Shown here: positions 1 through 7,968 of the stretch, one piece after another
How the letters are laid out: every line of letters begins with the position of its first letter
How positions within the stretch are numbered: the stretch's first letter is position 1
Assembly (NCBI RefSeq): GCF_000380565.1
Contig: NZ_AQYJ01000028.1
Coordinates: forward strand, 124,001-188,000
Origin: Microbulbifer variabilis ATCC 700307
Lineage (GTDB): Bacteria > Pseudomonadota > Gammaproteobacteria > Pseudomonadales > Cellvibrionaceae
Reading direction: 5' to 3'
DNA: 64,000 nucleotides
The notes under the pieces: model-generated
What the model was told of the DNA's origin: nothing
What the model saw: the letters and a program-made list of their open reading frames with translations, nothing else
Database searches by the model: none
Program-made: the position numbers and the translations under genes

Positions 1-357
1 CCAGTAGCTTGTGCTGCAGGTATGGCAACCCTGGATATCTACGAGCGCGAAGGCCTGCTAACTCGTGCATCCGGTGAGATCGGCCAGCATTGGGAAAATG
101 CCTTGCACAGCTTGGCGGATATGGACAATGTGATTGATGTGCGCAACTACGGCTTGGTTGGTGCGATTGAACTGCGTGCGCCGGAAAACCTGAAGGGTAA
201 ATTCGGGGCCAAAGCATCTGGCATGGCCTGGGAGGCAGGAGTGATGGCCCGAGGTATTGGTGATGCCCTGTGTATGTCCCCACCACTCATTATCGAAAAG
301 CACGAGATTGATGCAATTGTCGATAAACTGCGTGGTGTGATTGGCGAGCTGTCCTGA
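1..357 (+). CDS. class III aminotransferase, C-terminal part (5' end outside window)
   Basis: The reading frame is open from base 1, so the gene begins before the window; about 118 residues remain. The first residues (PVACAAG) match the HPVACAA segment that follows the PLP-binding region in class III (omega-amino acid:pyruvate type) aminotransferases. The closing part (GDALCMSPPLIIEKHEIDAIV) is the usual small C-terminal domain ending. The enzyme would transfer an amino group from an amine or beta/omega-amino acid to pyruvate using pyridoxal phosphate in the cytoplasm. The catalytic lysine and the rest of the active site lie outside the window, so the substrate cannot be judged. A second, more complete member of the family lies at 15203-16543. 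A GC-rich hairpin follows the stop codon. Confidence 0.85.
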   Translation, partial: PVACAAGMATLDIYEREGLLTRASGEIGQHWENALHSLADMDNVIDVRNYGLVGAIELRAPENLKGKFGAKASGMAWEAGVMARGIGDALCMSPPLIIEKHEIDAIVDKLRGVIGELS

Positions 358-783
358 TCAACTCTTCCGGCAGCCTTCGGGCTGCCGGCTACTTTCACTG
401 CATTTCCCAAAGCCTTTCCTCTGCTTAGCAGAAAAATAAACCCCGCAGTGAGAGAGTTTCCCTGTGCTATTTACACCTGACTTCTAATCCAGTTTGGTCA
501 ATAACCTGATTTGTCAGTTACGGCTACACTGGAAATAGCGGCCTGCGGCGCGATCTCAGTCTTTGCAGAGTCGACTGCATGGTCGCGCTCGTGGGCCGCC
601 TCCCTCCTTACAGCCCTTATCCAATGGGTAGTTTCCCCAATGCTTTAAGTCTCCAGTTATGAGAAGGCAATTGGCTTTTTAGCATCTTTTTGCTGTTTTT
701 CTGCGGAGATTTTCCCGAAAAACTGGTAGTCCATGGACTGTGGCGCTTAAATTAAAATAGATGTTCTACCCGGGGACTGCTCT
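358..783. other. gene-free gap with a nested stem structure
   Basis: No convincing coding frame is seen between the aminotransferase and the HdeD-like gene. Besides the terminator-like hairpin at 367-388, the gap holds three nested complementary segments between 538 and 599: GCGGCC/GGCCGC, GCGCGA/TCGCGC and TGCAG/CTGCA. Together they would form one elongated stem. It could be a small RNA or a leader structure for the downstream gene. I do not recognise it as a known family. Confidence 0.4.
367..388 (+). terminator. hairpin after the aminotransferase gene
   Basis: CCGGCAGC and GCTGCCGG flank a short CTTCGG loop 10 bases past the stop codon. The T-run after it is weak, so it may be an imperfect intrinsic terminator. 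Confidence 0.6.
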
Positions 784-1365
784 ATGTCCACTGATACTTC
801 CTCTCTCCCCTCCGGGCCTATATTGCAGGTCCTCTCGGCCAATTGGTGGCTGCTGTTATTGCGCGGGTTAATTGCGGTAATTTTCGGGGTGCTAACTTTC
901 ATCTGGCCGGGATTATCCCTGCTGACCCTGGTTTTCCTATTTGGTATTTATGCTTTGTTGGATGGGATTTTCTCGCTGGTTGCGGCGGTGATGGGGAGAC
1001 ACAAGTCTACCCCCCTATGGTGGCTGATCGTCTCCGGTTTAATCAGCCTGGCAGCAGGGATAGTGACTTTTATGTATCCACAAATAACAGCGTTGGTACT
1101 GGTAATTTTTATTGGTGCCTGGGCCCTGGTTCGTGGAATTTTTGAGATTGTCGGTGCGATTCGCTTGCGCAAGGAAATTGACAATGAGTGGCTGCTGATT
1201 GCCATCGGTGTGCTTTCAGTAATCTTCGGTATTGCGATTCTGGTGAGTCCGGGGGCAGGCGCCTTGGCGCTGGTGTGGTTGATAGGAGCCTACGCAATTA
1301 TTTTTGGTCTGCCGATGATTTGGCTGGCATTCCGACTGCGTAAGCACAATAAAGGTGAATCCTGA
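784..1365 (+). CDS. HdeD-like (DUF308) membrane protein
   Basis: A 193-residue protein that is almost entirely hydrophobic, with six predicted membrane segments in three pairs and short charged loops such as MGRHKST and RLRKEID. The repeated pattern of hydrophobic hairpins and its length match the HdeD/DUF308 family of inner-membrane proteins. E. coli HdeD is linked to acid resistance at high cell density; no enzymatic activity is established. The ATG at 784 follows a GGGGA-rich stretch. The gene stands alone between a structured gap and a convergent peptidase gene. The family assignment is fairly sure; its role here is unknown. Confidence 0.8.
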   Translation: MSTDTSSLPSGPILQVLSANWWLLLLRGLIAVIFGVLTFIWPGLSLLTLVFLFGIYALLDGIFSLVAAVMGRHKSTPLWWLIVSGLISLAAGIVTFMYPQITALVLVIFIGAWALVRGIFEIVGAIRLRKEIDNEWLLIAIGVLSVIFGIAILVSPGAGALALVWLIGAYAIIFGLPMIWLAFRLRKHNKGES

Positions 1366-1381
1366 AATTTTGGGCAAGTTA

Positions 1382-1406
1382 GCCGGGAGAGTAATCCCCT
1401 CCCGGC
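1382..1406 (+). terminator. stem-loop after the HdeD-like gene
   Basis: GCCGGGAG and CTCCCGGC form an 8-bp stem shortly after the stop codon. There is no clear T-run, so termination is uncertain. It sits between two convergent genes. Confidence 0.45.
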
Positions 1407-1483
1407 ACTGGCAGCAAAATTTCCCTGCTATGAGGATATTTAATACTGCAATAAAAAGCGCAATATAAATTAGCGCGGCTGTA

Positions 1484-4216
1484 TCAGATATTTTGGGCGA
1501 GGCCCACTGACCTCGGCAAAGCTTCCATCAAGGACTGCCCTTTTTTCTCCAGTGCCATACACAGCTGTATACGCTCTTCTGTCTGTGCCAGGCTGCGTTG
1601 GTAACCGGGAGTGAGAGCGCCGTGTTGAGCAAACAACTGCTGTAATTCCTGCAAGCGTTTTGCATCACAGAAAACGCCAGCAAAAGCCGGGGTGCGGCGA
1701 CGAATTTGGGCCGGAATTTTATCCACAACCTTGTCAAAGTTATCGCGCAGCCACTGCCAGTTTTGTTCTTGTACCTCAGGTTGGGCCAGGGAGTACTGAA
1801 TCAATGTGAAGGTTTCACGGGGTCCCATTTCTTCGCTGAGGGCCAACTTTTGCACGACTTCTAATTGCGAGGGACTGTCACTACTGCCAATGGCACTGGC
1901 GCTGGCATTCTCGAAGCGCGGATCATCCAACACGCCGCGTACTTTGATCAAGTGCGACAAAAAGTCATCACCAGCATCCTGTACGGCTACGGTCAACGCA
2001 GGACCATAGAGGTCGGAGTCCAGCGCTTCAGGGTCGCGGGTTGTTTTGTAACCGGTGAATGCAGTGGCTTTATCCACTAACTGCTTGCGCGTATCTGGAT
2101 CGCCAGCGACCAATGCCATAAAGCCGAGCAGTTCACTGTGCAGCATTTGCTGATCGGGTTCAGCGCTGTTGGCACTGTTGTTTAGTAGCGGTAAATACAG
2201 GTTTTGAGCAAAGTTTAGGAATGCAGAGTGCTGCACTTCACCCAAGTAGCTCTCCCGATACTTGCGCAGGTAGTTTAGTGGCAAGGTGATGACCTGCCGT
2301 TTTTCTACTCTTGCAGATTGGCGTACAACTTCAAGTAACTGAGCTGCTGGCAGTTTTCCGGCCTCGAAGGCAGCAAAGGCGCTGTCGATAATGGACAGCT
2401 GTTCGGTGGGGGCGAATTCTGCAAAATGTTCGAGCAGGGCCTGCCACTGGGCTTCAGGCAAGTTCCAGCGATAATACCCGCTGCCCTGGGCGTTCGGCAT
2501 TACCCAGCTCGGGCAGGTATTGACGGCAATATCCAGGGTTTCTTCTTTGCGGGTCAGTATCTGGCATTGCTGTTCACTGCCGGCACTGCTGAAGCAGAAT
2601 GGGATGTTCCACTTTTGCCCGGTCTCTTCAATGGGAGAGCCCAGGGCTTTGTAGCGGCTTTGGCTTACATGCAGTTTTGCCTGGGACGGAGTTGTGCAAT
2701 CCAGCAACAGCTCCAGCTGAGGTACACCCTTTTGCTCAACGAAACTGCGGAAAGCCTCTGTCAGTTCTGGAGTATTGGTCTCTTCGCCAATAACTTTGTA
2801 GAAGGATGGCGAGTCCGCTTCCCCATCACTAAAGGTTTCCAGGTAGCGCCCCAGGGCTGGACGAAAACGCTCGGCTCCAAAATAGCTGTCCACCATATTG
2901 ATCACACCGAGACTCTTTGAATAGGTGATGGAGTCATAGGCGTTACGGATATTGTTGTTGTCAGTCACCGGTTCGCGAATAGCGCGAGTACTAGCCAGGG
3001 AATCCAACTGCATAGCGCCAATGGCGTAAGTCGCGGCATTCAGGTCGTGGCCACCTTCCGGCTCCATAATACGCAGCACCAAAGGTTCTCCCCAGGTGGC
3101 AAACCCTTCTTTCAACCACAAGTCGTCCCACCAGGGCGGAGTTACCTGGTTGCCAAACCACATATGGGCGATTTCATGGGCATGTACCTCCACCAGGGCC
3201 AGGCGGGCACCGGGGGCGGGATTATCACCTACCAGAATGCGCTGTTCGCGATAGGTGATGGCGGCAGATAACTCGGTAGCACCACTGGGCCATTGGGGTG
3301 CTGCGATGATGTCGAGTTTCTTGAAGGGGTAAGGGCGTTGTAGTTGGTTCTCGAAGGTTTCCACCATTTCGGGGGTGATATCGAGGATATAATTCATATC
3401 GCCACCACGGCCCTGGCGGGCAAAACCACGTAGTGGAATAGGCTCTTTGCGATATTTACTCGGTGGTATGGCCGGGCGCTCGACGATATCGAAGGGCCCT
3501 ACCGATAGAGACAGCAAGTAGGTGGACATGGGGGGCGTAGCAGCAAAAGTCACCTTCTCCATGCCTTCACCAGCGGCTTCACGTTTTAGCTCGGGCCCAT
3601 TACTAATAGCGGCATAGCCTTCAGGTACAGTCAGGCTGACAGAGAAGGTCGCCTTGAGGCCTGGCTCGTCAAAGCCAGGCAGGTACTTGCGCGCCTGGAT
3701 CGACTCGGACTTGGCCAGGACATAGGCGCCGCCCTGCTCCTCAACCTTAAACAAGCCCGCCAGGTTGCGATCAAAGTCGGCACTGTAGTCAATAAGCAGT
3801 GTGAACTCGCCGGCGGGTAACAGTTCGGCAAATTCGATAGCGGCCACACCGCTGTCTAGTACCTGGCGATATTGAGCTGCGACTTCGCGCCCATCAGTCA
3901 ACTGTGCCTTAATCACACTTACACCGAGGTTATTGCCATGTAGCCAGATATGGTTGGCAGCCTTGGCCAGCTGGATATCGATAGCGACACTGCCGCTAAA
4001 GGAATCCTGGCGAGGGTCCAGGTTGAGGTCTAGCCGGTAGGCGGTGGGGCTCACTCCCTGTGGCAATTTGCCCTCTGGGGCATCACTCAAGTCCAAGGTT
4101 ACAGCCGAGGTGCTGGTCTGCAGTTCGGGTTTTTGCGCGGCCTTTTCTTCTGGATTGCAGCCGGCTACAGACAGTAAAGTCGCGGCCAACAGGGCAAGTG
4201 GTATCTTCTTGTTCAT
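1484..4216 (-). CDS. M1 family metallopeptidase lipoprotein with degenerate GAMEN motif
   Basis: A 910-residue zinc aminopeptidase-like protein. The N-terminus is a lipoprotein signal (LLSVAGC, lipid-modified Cys20), so it is predicted to be membrane-anchored facing the periplasm. The zinc site is intact: HEIAH at residues 347-351 and the third ligand Glu370 in KEGFATW, with the standard 18-residue spacing. The N-terminal substrate-anchoring motif, normally GAMEN, reads GATEL (312-316), keeping the Glu but losing the Met and Asn. This may alter exopeptidase specificity. The long C-terminal region is typical of M1 helical domains. It probably trims imported or extracellular peptides. A second M1 lipoprotein with a canonical GAMEN lies at 12295-14979. 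The start ATG at 4216 is preceded by a CTCTCCC complement (GGGAGAG) on the coding strand, a good ribosome site. Confidence 0.93.
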   Translation of the reverse strand: MNKKIPLALLAATLLSVAGCNPEEKAAQKPELQTSTSAVTLDLSDAPEGKLPQGVSPTAYRLDLNLDPRQDSFSGSVAIDIQLAKAANHIWLHGNNLGVSVIKAQLTDGREVAAQYRQVLDSGVAAIEFAELLPAGEFTLLIDYSADFDRNLAGLFKVEEQGGAYVLAKSESIQARKYLPGFDEPGLKATFSVSLTVPEGYAAISNGPELKREAAGEGMEKVTFAATPPMSTYLLSLSVGPFDIVERPAIPPSKYRKEPIPLRGFARQGRGGDMNYILDITPEMVETFENQLQRPYPFKKLDIIAAPQWPSGATELSAAITYREQRILVGDNPAPGARLALVEVHAHEIAHMWFGNQVTPPWWDDLWLKEGFATWGEPLVLRIMEPEGGHDLNAATYAIGAMQLDSLASTRAIREPVTDNNNIRNAYDSITYSKSLGVINMVDSYFGAERFRPALGRYLETFSDGEADSPSFYKVIGEETNTPELTEAFRSFVEQKGVPQLELLLDCTTPSQAKLHVSQSRYKALGSPIEETGQKWNIPFCFSSAGSEQQCQILTRKEETLDIAVNTCPSWVMPNAQGSGYYRWNLPEAQWQALLEHFAEFAPTEQLSIIDSAFAAFEAGKLPAAQLLEVVRQSARVEKRQVITLPLNYLRKYRESYLGEVQHSAFLNFAQNLYLPLLNNSANSAEPDQQMLHSELLGFMALVAGDPDTRKQLVDKATAFTGYKTTRDPEALDSDLYGPALTVAVQDAGDDFLSHLIKVRGVLDDPRFENASASAIGSSDSPSQLEVVQKLALSEEMGPRETFTLIQYSLAQPEVQEQNWQWLRDNFDKVVDKIPAQIRRRTPAFAGVFCDAKRLQELQQLFAQHGALTPGYQRSLAQTEERIQLCMALEKKGQSLMEALPRSVGLAQNI

Positions 4217-4304
4217 AGGGAGAGGGTACTTTGCCTAAAAAGAGGCCATTGTAACGGTTTGGCGAAAAATACGCCTAGTCCTGAAGTGGTTTGATCAACC
4301 GCGA

Positions 4305-4336
4305 GAAAAAAGCCCGGCCGGGAGATCTGCCGGGCT
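4305..4336 (-). terminator. intrinsic terminator of the CocE/S15-type hydrolase gene
   Basis: On the minus strand AGCCCGGC and GCCGGGCT form an 8-bp stem followed by a run of T, about 20 bases past the stop of the gene starting at 5904. Confidence 0.85.
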
Positions 4337-4353
4337 TGTTGCGGGAGGGTTTC

Positions 4354-5904
4354 TTACAGGTGCGGAACTGTCAGGCTGGAAACCTTACTGCTGCTATAAG
4401 GCACTGTGATGGTGTAGTTGGTGTCTTCCGGTTTCTTATAGATAGGGCCCTGGGTATCAATGGCCATAACTACACGGTGGCCGGCAGGTACGTTATAGCT
4501 GGTAGTAAATAACTCAACTTCGATTTTTTGCTTCTTGCCGGGCTGGTCGGTACGCACTGTAATTGGTGCATGGGTGATCAGGCGGCCAAGGCCAAAGAGG
4601 CTGACATCGTAGAGGTGTACGTTGAGTTGAACCTCTTCCTTACTGGGTTCAATCCACATTTCCAGCTTAGGAGCACCGCGGATTTGCAGGGTTTCTGATT
4701 GTCTTGGTGACTTGTACTCAATGGCATAGTAACCGTTGATCGCCATCATTGGCGCGTACACTGGGATACCAAAACCTTCGAGGGCATCGGAAATCAATGG
4801 GATACCGGTACCAGCAAAGGTATCCCAGCCCCCGTGGAATTCATTACTCCAGCTCCAGCCATCGTACTTGCCGCTCTCCATACTGCCACTGTTAAACATG
4901 GTGAAGCGTGGTTGCAGATACCAAGTGGTGCTCTCCTGGGTTACCGGATAGTCTTCATAGTGCTCCAGCTCATTACTGATGCGCACTGTCATATCCACTT
5001 TAGGCTCGCGGTTGATGCCGTTGTCTTCGCCTTTCAGGTGGTGATCGAACCAGCGGAAGCTGGTGGACCATATATGGCCATCGTTGCCAGAGAGGGTCTC
5101 GGTAATGGCGTGGGTGCCAGGATTCAGCATCAGCTTTTTGGGGCCCTCAAGCAGGGAGTAAAAATCAGTCATGCTGTTGGGCTTAAACAGATAATCGGCA
5201 AAGTTATTAGATACCAGTACTGCAGTGCCGTTTTTGTTCAATTGGTCGATGTAGCTGATAGCCGAACGTTTGGCACCGAACTCGATGACCTGCTCCAAAT
5301 TCTGACCGCTTCGCAGGTCATCCCAGACCTGTTCCAGTTCAGCTTCTTTGTCGAAAGCAGTAGTAACAAGCAAGCTACCCCAAACCAGGTTAACGGTCTC
5401 ATTGGGGTAGAGGGCTTCAACCACGTCGGCCCAACCGGACAGGGCAGCTACCGCATCAATCCGAGGGTCTTGTGCCGCGCTTAGCAGGGAAATGCCACCT
5501 CCATAGGAAATACCGGCCATCCCCAGCTTACCTACAGAATAATTGGATTCTAACCAGTCGATCAGAACACCAACATCGGCAATACTGTTCTCCCCGGCTA
5601 CGTCTACCAGGCCGCCCGAGTGGCCAAAGCCACGAGTGGAGTAGCTCAATACCAGATAGCCATTCTCTGCGAGCTCTTTGGCCTGGAAATGATATTGGCG
5701 TTTCTCAAGGCCCCAGCTGTTGGTGAAGATGACGGTGGGGTAGCCCTCTGCAGGTGCTGGGGTTTCAGGCACAAACAAATTGGCATCGAGTACAGTTCCA
5801 TCAAAAGAGGTAATATCCAGATCGGAAATATATTCGGGTGCCGACCAGGCATGGGCTGACATCAAGGCGCCGCCAAGCAGCGCCAGTAGTGGTGCAGTTT
5901 TCAT
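4354..5904 (-). CDS. exported CocE/NonD (S15-type) alpha/beta hydrolase
   Basis: A 516-residue secreted serine hydrolase. Residues 1-22 form a Sec signal peptide ending in SAHAWSA. The alpha/beta-hydrolase fold is marked by the oxyanion region (FTNSWG), the RGFGHSGG loop and the nucleophile elbow GISYGG with Ser133. A later NPGTHAI segment probably supplies the catalytic His. The C-terminal third resembles the jelly-roll domain of X-Pro dipeptidyl-peptidase/CocE proteins (HLYDVS... ITHAPITVRT). Such enzymes cleave acyl or prolyl-peptide bonds in periplasmic or extracellular substrates; the exact substrate is not predictable. The gene is monocistronic with its own terminator. An 11-bp perfect palindrome (TTGACCATTTT arms) lies 39-64 bases upstream of the start and could be an operator. 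Confidence 0.85.
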   Translation of the reverse strand: MKTAPLLALLGGALMSAHAWSAPEYISDLDITSFDGTVLDANLFVPETPAPAEGYPTVIFTNSWGLEKRQYHFQAKELAENGYLVLSYSTRGFGHSGGLVDVAGENSIADVGVLIDWLESNYSVGKLGMAGISYGGGISLLSAAQDPRIDAVAALSGWADVVEALYPNETVNLVWGSLLVTTAFDKEAELEQVWDDLRSGQNLEQVIEFGAKRSAISYIDQLNKNGTAVLVSNNFADYLFKPNSMTDFYSLLEGPKKLMLNPGTHAITETLSGNDGHIWSTSFRWFDHHLKGEDNGINREPKVDMTVRISNELEHYEDYPVTQESTTWYLQPRFTMFNSGSMESGKYDGWSWSNEFHGGWDTFAGTGIPLISDALEGFGIPVYAPMMAINGYYAIEYKSPRQSETLQIRGAPKLEMWIEPSKEEVQLNVHLYDVSLFGLGRLITHAPITVRTDQPGKKQKIEVELFTTSYNVPAGHRVVMAIDTQGPIYKKPEDTNYTITVPYSSSKVSSLTVPHL

Positions 5905-6219
5905 TATGTTTCTCTCATCAAAGCAGATTAATTATTATTTTTTTGACCATTTTTTAGAAAATGGTCAACAGCGCAATATATAGAAGCTTGTCCTCTATTT
6001 GTATGCCAGAAGGGCCAAAATTGAGACGTTTGTCTCTTAGTTTGTCGTTATCCCCTCCAGTTTTTCTGCAACTTGACTACTGAATACCCTGTCCGGCAGG
6101 TCACAAAAAAACACGAAAGGTGATGTTTTGTGATCAAATTGTTCTTTTTTTAATCAATTAAAAGCGGTAGTGTATGGGCTTCACTATTTGACCATGGAGG
6201 GCTTCATTAACAACGACTG
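5905..6219. other. divergent intergenic region
   Basis: AT-rich region between two divergently transcribed exported hydrolase genes. Apart from the palindrome at 5943-5968 and the half-site at 6188-6195, I see no gene or RNA. Confidence 0.5.
5943..5968. promoter_or_regulatory. perfect inverted repeat upstream of the hydrolase gene
   Basis: TTGACCATTTT and its exact complement AAAATGGTCAA flank a four-base TTAG spacer. It lies in the divergent promoter region of the genes starting at 5904 (-) and 6220 (+). A further TTGACCAT half-site is at 6188-6195, just before the plus-strand gene. This fits a repressor operator shared by the two exported hydrolase genes, though a transcript hairpin is also possible. 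Confidence 0.45.
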
Positions 6220-7734
6220 GTGGCCCGAACTATGGTTTCTCGCGCAGCTGTTTTTTTAGTACTTTGTTTCGGATTTGTACTGACCGCCAATGCTGCTCCC
6301 CGCTACCTGGGGGAGGAAATTTGGTATGAAGTGGATAGTGAAAATTTTCGAGTCATTACCGATGGTGATCCCAAAGCGGTAAAGACCCTGGTCGCTGACC
6401 TGGAACGCTATCGCGCAGTGGCTACAGAGCTTCTGGAGGTAGATCCAAATACCCCAAAACTCACCATTTATGCGGCGGGGGACAGGGATACTTATGCTGG
6501 ATTGGTGGGTGCTGAACTAGCTGAAATGACTAATGGCCTGTTCGATACTTCCGCCGAAGGTAGCTATGCCCTGGTGAATCTGGATGGCCGCAGCATAAAG
6601 AAGCAACTTAAGGCCCGTGAATTCCTTTTCCACGAGTACACCCACTTCCTTTCCTATAACGGCAATACCATCCACTTCCCCTATTGGTACAGCGAGGGCT
6701 TTGCCGAGTTTATGGCAACCATGTCTTTCCCCAAGAAAGGCCGCTATGAGCTGGGTGAAATCCCGCAGGAACGCGCCCAAACCTTGATGTATGCAGGCCT
6801 GATGCCCCTGGATAGGCTCTTGCGTGCAACTGTTTATAACACCGATGCCGAGGAGAAAGCCGATGTGTATGCCAGCGGTTGGCTCTTGTCCCACTGGCTG
6901 ATGATGGAGGGAGATAAGTCGGAAGAATTTAAGCAGTTCGTCAAAGCCTATAACGACGGCGCTGACCCGGTGAAATCACTGGAGAAGGCCCTGGGCATGT
7001 CGGTTAAAGAGCTTGAAAAAGCATATGTTGCTGCGTTCGATTCTGGTGAATATGAAGTGGTTAGTGGTGAGATCCCCGCGCACTTCAAAGAGGCCAAGCC
7101 TAAAGTCAAACGTCTGCCCAAGCGTGAATCCGTGAATATCCTGGCCGGGTTTATCGCCCAGTCTGGTTACAACCTGCAGGCCCTGGATGACCTTCTTTCC
7201 TATGCGTACCACGCGGGCATTTACAGCACCCAACTGGCCGCTATTAAAGCCAGTGCGGATCTGCGCATAGGGGATTTCCCCCAAGCCAGCCACTTACTCG
7301 CCAGCGTGCCTCGCAGCGATCGCCAGCAGCCCTGGTACTTGAGTGCGCACGCGTGGTTGACGGTTAACCAACAGGCTACGGTTCCAAACCATGCGCGTGA
7401 CCTTCGCAGTCTGAAAAAATCCCGTGAGGAATTTAAATACCTGGTAGACAAAGAACCGGAAAATGCCTCCCATTGGTTCGGCCTGGCAATGGCTATGGAA
7501 ATGCTGGGTTACCCCCGGGAAGAGTATTTGGAAAAGCTGGAGCAGGCCTATATTCGTGCACCTCGTGAGCTGCATATTGCCCAGTGGCTGGCTGAAGAGC
7601 TATACCAACAGAAAGATGCGGAGTACTTTGCGAAAGTGGCAAAACCGCTGATGTTCGAACTCCCTGATGAGGATGAGAACAAACAAATAAAAATGAGATT
7701 GGCGGAGCTACAGGGCAAACCTAAATCCATCTAA
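6220..7734 (+). CDS. exported gluzincin-like (HExxH) protein with C-terminal repeats
   Basis: About 500 residues. A Sec signal peptide ends near TANAAP. The mature N-terminal part contains HEYTH (residues 138-142) followed by WYSEGFAEF, the HExxH...E arrangement of zinc gluzincin peptidases such as the DUF1570-type proteins. The C-terminal half is helical with tetratricopeptide-like spacing (ALDDLLSYAYHAG..., LVDKEPENASHWFGLAMAMEMLG). It would act in the periplasm or outside the cell; no substrate can be named. Start choice is uncertain: GTG at 6220, or ATG at 6232, which also gives a complete signal peptide. A strong terminator lies about 80 bases past the stop. Confidence 0.75.
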   Translation: MARTMVSRAAVFLVLCFGFVLTANAAPRYLGEEIWYEVDSENFRVITDGDPKAVKTLVADLERYRAVATELLEVDPNTPKLTIYAAGDRDTYAGLVGAELAEMTNGLFDTSAEGSYALVNLDGRSIKKQLKAREFLFHEYTHFLSYNGNTIHFPYWYSEGFAEFMATMSFPKKGRYELGEIPQERAQTLMYAGLMPLDRLLRATVYNTDAEEKADVYASGWLLSHWLMMEGDKSEEFKQFVKAYNDGADPVKSLEKALGMSVKELEKAYVAAFDSGEYEVVSGEIPAHFKEAKPKVKRLPKRESVNILAGFIAQSGYNLQALDDLLSYAYHAGIYSTQLAAIKASADLRIGDFPQASHLLASVPRSDRQQPWYLSAHAWLTVNQQATVPNHARDLRSLKKSREEFKYLVDKEPENASHWFGLAMAMEMLGYPREEYLEKLEQAYIRAPRELHIAQWLAEELYQQKDAEYFAKVAKPLMFELPDEDENKQIKMRLAELQGKPKSI

Positions 7735-7813
7735 TAAAAATAAGAGGCTCATCGAATAAGAGAGGGCTTGTCACTCCGTGTAAGAGACAACCTACATTCG
7801 CCAACGTATATTT

Positions 7814-7845
7814 GCCCGGCAATTGAGTTTGCCGGGCTTTTTTTT
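7814..7845 (+). terminator. intrinsic terminator
   Basis: GCCCGGCAA and TTGCCGGGC form a 9-bp stem followed by eight or more T. It ends the transcript of the metallopeptidase-like gene. Confidence 0.9.
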
Positions 7846-7968
7846 GGGGGGATCTTTCACCCTAAGCTGGTACGATTTACCTAACAGCGGCCGCTCCAGA
7901 TGGCGAAGCGCAAACTGCAGCGCGCAGGAAGCGTAGTACGATGCCTAATAAAAGCTAAAAGGTGCACT

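Noticed and set aside
4834-5484. 216-codon open frame on the plus strand
   Set aside because: It is antisense to the S15-type hydrolase, whose catalytic motifs and signal peptide are clear.
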